Positions 26,265 to 35,126 are shown, counted from the first letter of the stretch. The stretch is DNA of 64,000 bases from Sedimenticola thiotaurini (GCF_001007875.1 NZ_CP011412.1:248001-312000); one strand, 5' to 3'. Numbers and translations are program-made. The notes: generated from the letters alone by a model not told the origin.

Positions 26265-27893
26265 ATGAAGTTTAATAGTATTCGGGGGAAATTGCTGACC
26301 TTGGTGGCCGTCGCGATGATGATCGTGACGGCGGTGGTGCTGTATGGATATTACTCGGCCTGGCAGAGTGTCGTGCATGTGGAGCAGGTGATTTTTCAAC
26401 AAGTGGATAATGAGCGTCAGGTGGAGAGCCTGGCCTTTCAGTTCAAGAAACAGGTCCAGGAGTGGAAGAATGTGCTGCTTCGGGGTTCGGACAGCCAGCA
26501 GTTGGATAAGTACTGGAGCCGTTTTGAAAATATAGAGGCCGATATCCAGCGCACCGGGGAGACGCTCCGACAGCGTCTTGATGGACCGATCGGGCAGATG
26601 GTGACGGATTTTCTTAATGCCCATAAAGCTATCGGGGAGCAGTATCGCCTGGGTTTGCAGCGCTTCAAGGACTCCGGCTTTGATCATCGGGCCAGCGACG
26701 CCCTGGTGGCGGGTATCGACCGCGCTCCGACCCAGTTACTGGAGAAGGCGATCGGAGAGATCGGTAAGGTCGCGTTCAATGCGGCTGAGCGACAGATCGA
26801 GCAGAGTAAAAAGGGGTTGCAGCTGAGCGCGGCAATACTGGCAGTGATCTTTATCCTGACCGCGGCCGTCATCCTGCTGTTCATCAACTCCCAACTGGTC
26901 AGGCCCGCCATTCGGATTCAGAATCAGTTAGGCAAGATTGCGGAAGGGGATCTATCCAGTTCCATGACGCTGGATAGCCGGGATGAGTTCGGACGGATTG
27001 CGGAGAGTGTCAACCAGGTGCAACAGCAACTGGGGGATGTGATTCAGCGGCTGGTTGCCATGGCAGGACAGGTAAACGGGGCTTCTGACGAGGTTGCCGG
27101 CATTACCGAGTCAAACCAGCAGGCGCTGTCCCGGCAACGTAGCGAGATGGAGATGGTGGCCACCGCTATGAACGAGATGACCATGACTATCCAGGAGGTG
27201 GCGAAAAACGCCACCGAAACCGCCCAGCAGGCCGAGGATGCGGATCAACTGGCGCAACAGGGTAATCAGAAAGTCTCCCAGGTAGTGAATGCCATCAGTC
27301 AATTGTCCGGGGAGATACAGGGCCTGGCGGGTGAAGTGCGGGCCCTGGAAGCGGATTCGACAGAGATCGGCTCTGTGGTCGATATGATCCATGGCATTGC
27401 TGAGCAGACCAACCTGCTGGCCCTGAATGCCGCCATTGAAGCGGCGCGGGCCGGTGAACACGGCCGCGGTTTCGCCGTGGTCGCTGACGAGGTGCGCACT
27501 CTGGCTGACAAGACCCGCAAGTCCACCCAGGATATTCAGGCTATGATTGAACGCCTGCAGACTGGGACCCGGAACGCCGCCAGTGCCATGCAGCAGGGAA
27601 CCGAAAAAGTGGAATCCACTGTCGTGCTGGCAGAGGAGGCGGGCGCTGCGCTGGGGCAGATCACCCAGGGGATCAATATTATCAGTGGTGCGAATCTGCA
27701 GATCGCCAGTGCCGCCGAAGAACAGCGGTCCGTGGCGGAGGAGGTCAATCGAAATATTGTCAGTGCCAACGACCTCTCCATTCAGGTGCATGAGTCCGGA
27801 GCCACAACCAGCCAATCAACCCGGAAACTGGCTGAACTTTCCGGCGAGATGGTGGACCTGGGTGACCATTTTAAATTGGCAACCCAAGCCTGA
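26265..27893 (+). CDS. Methyl-accepting chemotaxis protein
   Basis: A 542-residue transmembrane chemoreceptor. TM1 spans about residues 10-31, a helical periplasmic sensor about 32-185, TM2 about 186-208, a HAMP domain follows to about 260, then a long coiled signalling domain whose hairpin tip, which binds CheW and CheA, is near 370-415 ([20 protein letters not shown] and [15 protein letters not shown]). No CheR-binding pentapeptide is seen at the C-terminus. The ATG at 26265 is preferred because TM1 starts right after it, with GGAG upstream. The sigma-28 promoter upstream fits control with the flagellar regulon. The ligand is unknown. Confidence 0.95.
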   Translation: MKFNSIRGKLLTLVAVAMMIVTAVVLYGYYSAWQSVVHVEQVIFQQVDNERQVESLAFQFKKQVQEWKNVLLRGSDSQQLDKYWSRFENIEADIQRTGETLRQRLDGPIGQMVTDFLNAHKAIGEQYRLGLQRFKDSGFDHRASDALVAGIDRAPTQLLEKAIGEIGKVAFNAAERQIEQSKKGLQLSAAILAVIFILTAAVILLFINSQLVRPAIRIQNQLGKIAEGDLSSSMTLDSRDEFGRIAESVNQVQQQLGDVIQRLVAMAGQVNGASDEVAGITESNQQALSRQRSEMEMVATAMNEMTMTIQEVAKNATETAQQAEDADQLAQQGNQKVSQVVNAISQLSGEIQGLAGEVRALEADSTEIGSVVDMIHGIAEQTNLLALNAAIEAARAGEHGRGFAVVADEVRTLADKTRKSTQDIQAMIERLQTGTRNAASAMQQGTEKVESTVVLAEEAGAALGQITQGINIISGANLQIASAAEEQRSVAEEVNRNIVSANDLSIQVHESGATTSQSTRKLAELSGEMVDLGDHFKLATQA

Positions 27894-27918
27894 AGCGATC
27901 CAGTTCTTCCGCTGCACA

Positions 27919-27946
27919 GTAAGGTCGTCCGGTCCGACGACCTTAC
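27919..27946 (+). terminator. Hairpin after the chemoreceptor gene
   Basis: A perfect 11-base stem (GTAAGGTCGTC with GACGACCTTAC) and six-base loop 26 bases past the stop. The following T content is weak, so it is terminator-like but may be a 3'-end stabiliser. Confidence 0.6.
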
Positions 27947-28055
27947 CGCATTTACCTCTCAACTGTTCTGACCTACTCTTTAAAGTGCGGTAGGGTCGGT
28001 ATGATCCATGCCGCCGAGATGGCAACTTGAATCTGGTTTTCTGGGGATATAGGGG

Positions 28056-30638
28056 ATGGTTTCGACACTTTTCTGGTTTCTGCTGTTTCCGGTTGCGGCT
28101 ATTGTGCTGGCTTATCGGCGGGTGTGCCTGAAACGGGCCACACTGGTAATGGGCGGCGTTCTGCTCGCCTACACCCTGTTCGGCGCCGGCGGCTGGTTCC
28201 TGTTGCTGCTGCTGTGGCTGCTCTACCTGGGTATGTTACTGCTCAACGTGGAGCGGTTCAGACGTGACAGACTCTCCCGTCGGCTGCTGAACATCTATCG
28301 GAAGATGCTGCCCCCCATGTCCCAGACCGAGCGGGAGGCCCTTGAGGCGGGCACGGTCTGGTGGGAGGGGGAGCTGTTTTCCGGTGCACCGGACTGGAAT
28401 AGATTCTGTCAGTTGCCGGCGCCCCGCCTCTCCCGAGCCGAGCAGGCGTTTCTTGATGGCCCCACCGAGACCCTATGCCGGATGCTGGATGACTGGCAGA
28501 TCACCCATGAACTGGCGGATATGCCGCCGGAGGTGTGGGACTACATGCGCCAGGAAAAGTTCTTCGCCATGATCATACCAAAACGGTACGGTGGCCTGGA
28601 GTTCTCCGCCCTGGCCCAGTCCCGGGTACTGAGCAAACTGGCCAGTCGCAGCCTGGTGGCTGCCTCGACCGTGGGCGTGCCCAACTCCCTGGGGCCTGGG
28701 GAGTTGCTGCTCCATTACGGCACTGAGGCGCAGAAGGAGTACTATCTGCCGCGCCTGGCGGCCGGCGAAGAGATCCCCTGTTTTGCCCTTACCTCCCCCC
28801 GGGTCGGCTCCGACGCCACCGCCATTACCGATACCGGCGTAGTCTGCCGGGGCGAATATGAGGGGCAGGAGATCATCGGCATCCGGCTCAACTGGGATAA
28901 GCGTTACATCACCCTGGCACCTGTTGCCACTGTGTTGGGGCTGGCCTTCAGACTGTACGATCCGGAGCACCTGATCGGGGAGCAGGATGCGTATGGCATC
29001 ACCGCCGCCCTGGTGCCGACCCGGCTGCCCGGGGTGAAGATCGGTCGTCGCCACTTTCCCTTGAATATCCCGTTCCAAAATGGTCCCACCCAGGGTAAGG
29101 ATGTGTTCGTGCCACTGGATGCCATTATCGGCGGGCCCGAGCGGGCCGGGCAGGGATGGAAAATGCTGGTGGAACAGCTTTCGGTGGGACGGGGTATCAC
29201 CTTGCCGTCCAATGCGATCGGTACCGGCAAGGCGGCGGTCTACGCCTCCGGTGCCTACGCCCGTATCCGGCGTCAGTTCGGACTGCCGGTAGGCAAGTTT
29301 CATGGCGTCGGTGAGGTGTTGGCCCGCATGGCCGGTCGCACCTACATCATGACCGCTGCCTCCGATGTGACTATCGGTGCTATCGATGCCGGGGAGAAGC
29401 CCGCCGTGCCGGCGGCCATTCTGAAATATCACAACACGGAGATGGGTCGCGCCATCGCCAACGACGCCATGGATGTGCAGGGTGGCAAGGGCATTATGCT
29501 GGGGCCGAAGAATTACCTGGGGCGCAATTACCAGGGGATTCCCATCGCCATCACGGTAGAGGGGGCTAATATCCTGACCCGGGGGCTGATTATCTTTGGC
29601 CAGGGTGCAATCCGTTGTCATCCCTATGTGCGGCAGGAGATGGAGGCGGCTGCCATGGAGGGTGAGGCGGGACTGCGGGCGTTTGACCGGGCGCTGTTCG
29701 GCCATATCGGATACGCCATGGGCAACGCGGCCCGGTCACTGGTGATGGCGCTGACCCAGGCCCGTTACGTGAAGGCGCCGACCCGGGACGCCACGCACCG
29801 TTATTACCAGCACATCTCCCGTTACAGCGCCTCGTTCGCGCTGGCGGCCGATGTGGCCATGCTCACCCTGGGTGGGGCACTGAAACGCAAAGAGCTGCTG
29901 TCGGCCCGACTGGGCGACGTGCTCAGCGCCATCTATCTCGCCTCCATGGTGCTGAAGCACCACGTTAACCAGGGTAGCCCGGAGCAGGATCTGCCGCTGG
30001 TGGAGTGGGCTTGCCGATCCCTGCTGTATAACGCCCAGGAACAGCTCCACGGGTTGTTGCGCAATCTGCCGAATCGCTGGGTGAGTGGGATACTGCGTCT
30101 GTTAATTTTTCCCCGTGGCCGTACCTATTCGGCCCCCTCCGACGAACTGGGTCAACAGATTGTTGAACTGATTATGCGCCCCAGTGACAGTCGTGACCGG
30201 CTCTGTCAGGGAATCTACACAACCGTGGAACCCGGCAATCCCCTCGGCCTGTTGCAGGAGGCGCTTGAGTTGAGCGAGTCGGTCAGGCCCCTGGAGCGCA
30301 AGGTGTTCGATGCCCGCAAGGGTGGTCAGTTGGTGGCACAGGACACCCCATCCCTGATTGCAGAAGCGGAACAGAAAGGCATTCTGAGTAATGAAGAAGC
30401 CGAACAGTTGAGGAGCTTTGATAGAAAAGTGATGTCGCTGATCGGTGTGGACGATTTTTCTGCGGATGAGCTGGCGGCGAGTGGTAAAAAACGGGTTGTC
30501 CCTTCATCCAGACCGGTGGTAAAGAAGCGCTCAAGTAAAAAAAAGGCGAGCAAGAAAAAGGCGGCAAAAAAAACCGTGGCGAAAAAAGCCACCGCGAAGA
30601 AAGGCTCTGGGGATGGGGCGGCTGAACGGAACAGGTGA
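28056..30638 (+). CDS. fadE: Acyl-CoA dehydrogenase FadE with lysine-rich C-terminal tail
   Basis: First enzyme of fatty-acid beta-oxidation, a membrane-associated FAD enzyme. Its 860 residues compare with about 815 for enteric FadE. Two hydrophobic segments lie at residues 5-20 and 32-58, then the dehydrogenase core: LTSPRVGSDA near 250 in the flavin region, SVGRGITLPSNAIG near 380, and VQGGKGIMLG near 485. The standard protein would end shortly after about residue 815. Instead the last 40 residues form a Lys/Ala-rich tail (SSKKKASKKKAAKKTVAKKA) like histone H1 or AlgP repeats, ending in an ordinary GDGAAERNR. The frame is open throughout, and a run of eight A's sits at 30537-30544. The tail may bind nucleic acid or acidic surfaces. 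Confidence 0.93.
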   Translation: MVSTLFWFLLFPVAAIVLAYRRVCLKRATLVMGGVLLAYTLFGAGGWFLLLLLWLLYLGMLLLNVERFRRDRLSRRLLNIYRKMLPPMSQTEREALEAGTVWWEGELFSGAPDWNRFCQLPAPRLSRAEQAFLDGPTETLCRMLDDWQITHELADMPPEVWDYMRQEKFFAMIIPKRYGGLEFSALAQSRVLSKLASRSLVAASTVGVPNSLGPGELLLHYGTEAQKEYYLPRLAAGEEIPCFALTSPRVGSDATAITDTGVVCRGEYEGQEIIGIRLNWDKRYITLAPVATVLGLAFRLYDPEHLIGEQDAYGITAALVPTRLPGVKIGRRHFPLNIPFQNGPTQGKDVFVPLDAIIGGPERAGQGWKMLVEQLSVGRGITLPSNAIGTGKAAVYASGAYARIRRQFGLPVGKFHGVGEVLARMAGRTYIMTAASDVTIGAIDAGEKPAVPAAILKYHNTEMGRAIANDAMDVQGGKGIMLGPKNYLGRNYQGIPIAITVEGANILTRGLIIFGQGAIRCHPYVRQEMEAAAMEGEAGLRAFDRALFGHIGYAMGNAARSLVMALTQARYVKAPTRDATHRYYQHISRYSASFALAADVAMLTLGGALKRKELLSARLGDVLSAIYLASMVLKHHVNQGSPEQDLPLVEWACRSLLYNAQEQLHGLLRNLPNRWVSGILRLLIFPRGRTYSAPSDELGQQIVELIMRPSDSRDRLCQGIYTTVEPGNPLGLLQEALELSESVRPLERKVFDARKGGQLVAQDTPSLIAEAEQKGILSNEEAEQLRSFDRKVMSLIGVDDFSADELAASGKKRVVPSSRPVVKKRSSKKKASKKKAAKKTVAKKATAKKGSGDGAAERNR

Positions 30639-30744
30639 TCCTGATGGCGTCCAGCGACAATCCGGGGCATACGCCTCCGTATGGAACCAAGTGGGATTCA
30701 GGTCGTCCCATGGTTACTGATTCTATTAAGAAGGGAAGAGACTG

Positions 30745-31290
30745 TTGACGTATCTGCAACGACTAACCACCGGACTACTGCTTGGGCTGATTCTTGCCGG
30801 CTGCTCCTCCAGCGGCGACTGGCGCAGCGCCAGCCGGGAATCGGCAAATCTGGCCCCCGATCCTGAGACCACCCAGGAGGCGGTGTTGCAGGTGTATGGC
30901 GCGGATGCCTGGGGCTGGCGCGGATGGTTCGCCATTCACACCTGGGTTGCCGCAAAGCGCACAGGAGAGCCGGCCTACAAAGTATACGATGTGATCGGCT
31001 GGCGCGCCCGGCGTGGAGAGCCGGTCATGCAGATTACCCGGGATGTTCCCGACCGTTACTGGTTTGGTGAGAAACCGGAGATTATCAAGGAGTACAGGGG
31101 CGAAGGGGTGGATCAGTTGATCGACGCGGTGGAGCAGGCAGCCCGGGAGTATCCGTGGAAAAACCAGTACACCGTGTTTCCGGGACCCAACAGCAACACC
31201 TTTACTGCCTGGATAGCCAAGCGGGTGCCGGAACTGGAACTGACAACTGCATTACCGATCTCCGCGATCGGTAAAAGCTACGTGGATTAG
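30745..31290 (+). CDS. DUF3750-family lipoprotein
   Basis: A 181-residue exported protein. The N-terminus (LTTGLLLGLILAGCSSSG) carries a lipobox LAGC, so it should be a lipid-anchored protein. The core has the DUF3750 pattern: WGWRGWFAIHTWVAAKR, then YKVYDVIGWRARRG and the C-terminal FPGPNSNTFTAWIAK. The Gly-Pro-Asn-Ser-Asn-Thr-Phe motif and conserved His suggest an enzyme fold, but no reaction is known to me for this family. The start is TTG at 30745 after a purine-rich stretch (GGGAAGAG). It stands alone downstream of fadE. Confidence 0.8.
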   Translation: MTYLQRLTTGLLLGLILAGCSSSGDWRSASRESANLAPDPETTQEAVLQVYGADAWGWRGWFAIHTWVAAKRTGEPAYKVYDVIGWRARRGEPVMQITRDVPDRYWFGEKPEIIKEYRGEGVDQLIDAVEQAAREYPWKNQYTVFPGPNSNTFTAWIAKRVPELELTTALPISAIGKSYVD

Positions 31291-31508
31291 AGCCCCGGCG
31301 ACGGGGGGCGGTATTAAATAGACAAAACACGCGGTTTCGGGCGGCTGCGGGCGGTCTGGAGAGCTGTTTGCGAGGGATATAAATAAATTAAAAAAAACGA
31401 TTATAAAATTAAAAAAAATCTATTAGATAAAACAGTATTCATCATCTATCCTTTAGCGACGTACTGACAGAAGTACGCGTTCAAAAGAAATTTGACGAGG
31501 AGATAGAT
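31291..31508 (+). promoter_or_regulatory. AT-rich leader/promoter of the rubrerythrin operon
   Basis: The stretch 31375-31450 is strikingly AT-rich (long A runs) in a GC-rich genome, and contains an 11-base palindrome ATCTATTAGAT and a PerR-box-like element beginning TTATAAAATT (11 of 15 positions against TTATAATnATTATAA by eye). It should be the promoter of the rubrerythrin operon. A specific regulator cannot be assigned. Confidence 0.5.
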
Positions 31509-31925
31509 ATGGAACTGAAAGGTAGCAAGACCGAACAGAATCTGAAAGATGCGTTTTCTGGTGAATCTCAAGCCAATCGTCGCTACCTCTACTTCGCCTC
31601 CAAGGCTGATGTGGAGGGATACAACGATATCTCCGCCCTGTTCCGTTCCACTGCTGAAGGTGAAACCGGACATGCCCACGGTCATCTGGAGTATCTGGAG
31701 AGCTGTGGTGACCCTGCCACCGGTATGCCGATCGGCAGTACCGTGGACAACCTGAAGAGCGCAGTAGCCGGTGAAACCCACGAGTACACGGATATGTACC
31801 CGGGCATGGCCAAAACCGCGCGTGAAGAAGGCTTCGATGAAGTGGCCGACTGGTTCGAGACCCTGGCCAAGGCAGAACGCTCCCACGCTAACCGTTACCA
31901 GCGTGCGCTGGACGAAATGGAGTGA
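31509..31925 (+). CDS. Rubrerythrin, short form without rubredoxin domain
   Basis: A 138-residue diiron peroxide-handling protein. The ferritin-like four-helix fold shows its iron ligands: EAFSGE-type start ([16 protein letters not shown]) near residue 17, [12 protein letters not shown] near 50, [18 protein letters not shown] near 90 and [12 protein letters not shown] near 123. The C-terminal rubredoxin domain of classical rubrerythrins (two CxxC) is absent, so electrons must come from another protein, perhaps the Fe-S protein encoded next. Ribosome site GAGGAG. It leads a four-gene cluster with the Fe-S protein, an encapsulated-ferritin-like protein and DUF3501. Confidence 0.92.
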   Translation: MELKGSKTEQNLKDAFSGESQANRRYLYFASKADVEGYNDISALFRSTAEGETGHAHGHLEYLESCGDPATGMPIGSTVDNLKSAVAGETHEYTDMYPGMAKTAREEGFDEVADWFETLAKAERSHANRYQRALDEME

Positions 31926-31943
31926 ATGTAGCCTTTTAATACC

Positions 31944-31965
31944 GGGCCGGGATCGTTCCCGGCCC
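31944..31965 (+). other. Intercistronic hairpin after rubrerythrin
   Basis: A perfect nine-base stem, GGGCCGGGA with TCCCGGCCC, with a four-base loop and no U-run. It lies 19 bases after the rubrerythrin stop and 37 bases before the next gene. It is well placed to protect the upstream message and give rubrerythrin in excess over the downstream products. Confidence 0.65.
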
Positions 31966-32001
31966 ACTCAACTGCAATAAGGAATTCAGGAGAGAGCTGA
32001 T

Positions 32002-33333
32002 ATGGCGGTAAAAGAGGGTAATCTGGAGGCACCGACACGCCACCCGATCGCGTGGAAAGAGCCCGACTATTATAATGAAGCCTTGCTGATGGATGAACTG
32101 GAGCGGGTTTATGAAATCTGCCACGGTTGCCGTCGTTGCGTCAGTCTCTGTCACGCTTTTCCCACCCTGTTCGACCTGATTGATGAATCCCCGACCTACG
32201 AAATAGACGGGGTAAAAAAGGATGATTACTGGCAGGTGGTGGATCACTGTTACCTGTGTGATCTCTGCTACATGACCAAGTGTCCCTACACCCCGCCCCA
32301 TGAATGGAATCTGGATTTTCCCCACCTGATGTTGCGGGCCAAGGCAGTGAAGTACAAAAAAGGTGAGATGAAGACCCGTGACAAGATTCTCACCAGCACC
32401 GACACCGTAGGCTCCCTGGCCGGCATTCCCGTGGTGGCAGGTATTGTCAATGCGGCCAACAGGACGAAGCCGACCCGAAAGTTGCTGGAATCGGTTCTGG
32501 GTGTACATGCTGATGCCCGGCTGCCGGAGTATCACTCCAATACGCTGCGCAAGCGACAGCGTCAGCATGTGGGTGCCAGCGGGGAGGGCGAGCCAGCCGG
32601 ACCAACCCAGGGCAAGGTGGCCCTGTTCGCCACCTGTTACGGCAATCGCAATGAGCCGGTTATCGGTGAAGATCTGATCGCGGTGTTTGAACATAACGGA
32701 ATCCCGGTCACCCTGGCTCCCAAGGAGCAGTGCTGCGGCATGCCGAAACTGGAACTGGGTAATTTGGATGCGGTGGAACAGGCGATGAAAGCCAATATTC
32801 CCGCGTTGGCCAAACTGGTGGATGAAGGCTGGGATATCGTTGCGCCCGTGCCCTCCTGCGCCCTGATGTTCAAACAGGAGCTGCCACTGCTGTTCCCGGA
32901 TAACGCCGATGTGATCAAGGTGGGTAAGGCGATCTATGACCCGTTTGAATATCTGTTCCTGCGCAATAAACACGGCAAGCTGAAAAATGATTTCAAGCAC
33001 TCCCTCGGCAAGGTGGCCTATCACGCCGCTTGTCACCAGCGGGTGCAGAATATCGGTGCAAAAACCCGCGATGTGCTGGCGCTGGTACCCGACACTGCGG
33101 TCACAGTTATTGAGCGCTGTTCGGGGCACGATGGCACCTATGCGGTGAAGAAAGAGTTTCACGAAATTTCCATGAAGATAGTGCGCCCGGTGGTGAACCG
33201 GGTGAAGCAGGCCGAGGCGGACCATTACGGTAGTGACTGTCCCATGGCCGGGCATCATATTGAACATGGCCTGGCGGATGGCAGCCAGACCGAACACCCC
33301 ATGAGTCTGCTCAGAAAGGCTTACGGCATTTGA
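32002..33333 (+). CDS. CCG-type Fe-S protein (heterodisulfide reductase / GlcF-like)
   Basis: A 443-residue soluble redox protein. Two [4Fe-4S] ferredoxin clusters are near the N-terminus: CHGCRRCVSLCH at about 36-47 and CYLCDLCYMTKCP at about 83-95. The second half has two cysteine-rich CCG domains, the first with CATCYGN and QCCGMPKLELG, the second with AACHQRVQNIG and RCSGHDGTY in place of the canonical CCG. This layout resembles HdrD/GlcF electron-transfer subunits. It lies between rubrerythrin and DUF3501, a conserved neighbourhood in proteobacteria, so delivery of electrons to rubrerythrin is a fair guess. No flavoprotein partner is next to it. Confidence 0.85.
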   Translation: MAVKEGNLEAPTRHPIAWKEPDYYNEALLMDELERVYEICHGCRRCVSLCHAFPTLFDLIDESPTYEIDGVKKDDYWQVVDHCYLCDLCYMTKCPYTPPHEWNLDFPHLMLRAKAVKYKKGEMKTRDKILTSTDTVGSLAGIPVVAGIVNAANRTKPTRKLLESVLGVHADARLPEYHSNTLRKRQRQHVGASGEGEPAGPTQGKVALFATCYGNRNEPVIGEDLIAVFEHNGIPVTLAPKEQCCGMPKLELGNLDAVEQAMKANIPALAKLVDEGWDIVAPVPSCALMFKQELPLLFPDNADVIKVGKAIYDPFEYLFLRNKHGKLKNDFKHSLGKVAYHAACHQRVQNIGAKTRDVLALVPDTAVTVIERCSGHDGTYAVKKEFHEISMKIVRPVVNRVKQAEADHYGSDCPMAGHHIEHGLADGSQTEHPMSLLRKAYGI

Positions 33334-33361
33334 ACTTGAACTGTTTTGAAGGAGAGAACCA

Positions 33362-33649
33362 ATGGCAAGCGAGGGTTATCACGAACCGATTGAGGAGCTA
33401 TCCACCGAGACCCGGGACATGCATCGGGCTATCGTATCGCTCATGGAGGAACTGGAAGCGGTGGATTGGTACAACCAGCGGGTGGATGCCTGTCAGAATC
33501 CCGAACTGAAGGCGATCCTGGCCCATAATCGGGATGAAGAGAAAGAGCACGCCGCGATGGTACTGGAGTGGATTCGTCGCAAAGACCCCACTTTCGACCA
33601 TGAACTGAAAGACTATCTGTTCACGGAAAAACCGATTGCACACGAGTAA
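33362..33649 (+). CDS. Encapsulated-ferritin-like protein (EncFtn family)
   Basis: A 95-residue two-helix ferritin-like protein. It carries the EncFtn ferroxidase signature in two parts: HRAIVSLMEELEAVDWYNQR near residues 20-40 (metal ligands Glu and Trp/Tyr) and NRDEEKEHAAMVLEW near 59-75 (Glu and His ligands). In EncFtn these helices assemble as a decamer and oxidise Fe(II) inside an encapsulin shell. Here the C-terminus (YLFTEKPIAHE) has no visible encapsulin-targeting peptide, and no encapsulin gene is in the window. It sits 28 bases after the Fe-S gene and directly before DUF3501, so the four genes look like one iron/peroxide operon. The ribosome site GGAGAG precedes the ATG. Confidence 0.88.
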   Translation: MASEGYHEPIEELSTETRDMHRAIVSLMEELEAVDWYNQRVDACQNPELKAILAHNRDEEKEHAAMVLEWIRRKDPTFDHELKDYLFTEKPIAHE

Positions 33650-33726
33650 TGGCGCAAGAGGTGGTACAGGGATGTACCGTCTACGGACCTGAGGATGGAT
33701 TAAGCGAGAACGAGGAGTTTTCACTC

Positions 33727-34308
33727 ATGAGTAAATTGTCACATCAGGATCTCTACAGCCTGGAAGAGTATGCCCGTATACGTCCAGAGTTCCGTGCCCG
33801 GGTGATGGAGCACAAGAAGGATCGGCGGGTCGCCATCGGTGAACATGCAGCACTCTATTTTGAAGACGCCCTCACCATGCAGTACCAGGTTCAGGAGATG
33901 CTCCGCATCGAACGGATATTCGAGGCCGAAGGCATTCAGGATGAACTGGATGTCTACAATCCCCTGATACCGGACGGACAGAACTGGAAAGCCACTTTCA
34001 TGATTGAGTACGGTGACGTGGAGGAGCGGCGGAAAGCGTTGGCCCGACTGATCGGCGTGGAGAAAGCGCTCTGGGTGCAGGTTGATGAACTGGAGAAGGT
34101 GCATCCGGTGGCTAATGAGGATCTGGACCGCACCACCGAAGATAAAACCTCTTCGGTCCATTTTGTCCGCTTTGAGCTGACCCCAGAGATGGTGGCCACA
34201 GCAAAGCAGGGCGCAAGCATTCGGGTCGGTATTACCCATCCCGCCTATACCGGAGAGACGGTACTGGAGGATAATGTTCGCAACTCCCTGGTGGGGGATC
34301 TGCACTAG
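33727..34308 (+). CDS. DUF3501-family protein
   Basis: A 193-residue soluble protein of the DUF3501 family, recognised by DLYSLEEYARIRPEFRARVM at the N-terminus, LTMQYQVQEMLRIERIFE near 50 and SVHFVRFELTPEMV near 145. No catalytic motif is evident. The family is commonly found beside rubrerythrin and the CCG Fe-S protein, as here. The ATG at 33727 has a good GAGGAG nine to ten bases before it and matches the usual family N-terminus. A longer frame from 33649, overlapping the ferritin-like stop, adds 26 atypical residues and is not preferred. Confidence 0.85.
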   Translation: MSKLSHQDLYSLEEYARIRPEFRARVMEHKKDRRVAIGEHAALYFEDALTMQYQVQEMLRIERIFEAEGIQDELDVYNPLIPDGQNWKATFMIEYGDVEERRKALARLIGVEKALWVQVDELEKVHPVANEDLDRTTEDKTSSVHFVRFELTPEMVATAKQGASIRVGITHPAYTGETVLEDNVRNSLVGDLH

Positions 34309-34351
34309 TACAGGTTGTCTGCGACAGCCGGCCCGGAGTACGGATCGGCTG

Positions 34352-35071
34352 TCACGCCACCACCAGCATCTCACTGAACATGGCGATGGAGAAGCCCACA
34401 ACCGCTCCCAGGGGTGGACCCCAGTGTCGCTTCAGGCGCGCCTGGGGAGCCACATCCTGGAATATCAGGTAGACAATCCCGCCGGAGGCAAACAGCATAA
34501 TGCCACCCAGTAGCGCCGGGTAACCGGACAGGAAGAGATAACCCACCAGACCCGCCAGTGGGCCGATAAGCACCATGGCCCCCATTACTTTCAGAACCGT
34601 TCGCCGGTTACTCCGATTGTGTGCAATCAATTCCCGGTAGGTGTTGAAGCCTTCCGGAAGATTTTGCAAACCGATCAACAGTGCCAGCAGGGGAGCCAAG
34701 GGGGAGCTGACTGCAACCATGCCGCCCAGCGCGATTGCTTCGGGAAGATAATCCAGGATCATGCCCATCAGTTGAGGCGATTCCCGGCGTCGTAACCCCA
34801 GTGCCCGTTCAATCAGGAAAAACAGGCATCCGCCAAACAGAAACAGTGGTATGGAGAACAGGGACCGTTCCATGCGTGCAATACCTTCTGGTATCAGCAC
34901 CACCGCGACCGCCCCCAGTAGAATGCCGCCACCCAGGGCGATCAGAAAATGCCGGAACTCCCGCTGCAGCCAGTGGGGCCGGATATGCTCGAAGCTGGCG
35001 ATCAGGCCACCTAGTGGAATGCAACCACCGGAGGCGATGGTCAGAGCCAGAATGGTGAATATCTCTGTCAT
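34352..35071 (-). CDS. ZIP-family metal permease
   Basis: A 239-residue inner-membrane protein with about seven or eight helices. The two metal-binding helices are recognisable: DYLPEAIALGG near residue 108 (usual form HNLPEGxA, with His replaced by Asp) and LQNLPEGFNTYRE near 137. This supports zinc, iron or manganese uptake, though the Asp in place of His may alter selectivity. It is convergent with the iron/peroxide operon, with 43 bases between stops. Alone in its transcription unit. Confidence 0.85.
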   Translation of the reverse strand: MTEIFTILALTIASGGCIPLGGLIASFEHIRPHWLQREFRHFLIALGGGILLGAVAVVLIPEGIARMERSLFSIPLFLFGGCLFFLIERALGLRRRESPQLMGMILDYLPEAIALGGMVAVSSPLAPLLALLIGLQNLPEGFNTYRELIAHNRSNRRTVLKVMGAMVLIGPLAGLVGYLFLSGYPALLGGIMLFASGGIVYLIFQDVAPQARLKRHWGPPLGAVVGFSIAMFSEMLVVA

Positions 35072-35126
35072 CTGTCAGTCTGATTCAGGTGAACCGATGG
35101 TAGTCCGGAACCGCGGATCTTTGATT

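Noticed and set aside
28473-29705. Long minus-strand open frame of about 410 codons
   Set aside because: Antisense to fadE; low-complexity His/Gln-rich translation typical of a shadow frame.
31936-33297. Long minus-strand open frame of about 450 codons
   Set aside because: Antisense to the Fe-S protein; the plus strand has two ferredoxin clusters and CCG domains.
33649-33726. N-terminal extension of the DUF3501 protein, or an encapsulin-targeting tail of the ferritin-like protein
   Set aside because: The extension is not like the family start and a better ribosome site serves 33727; the ferritin-like frame ends with TAA and the sequence after it does not resemble known targeting peptides.
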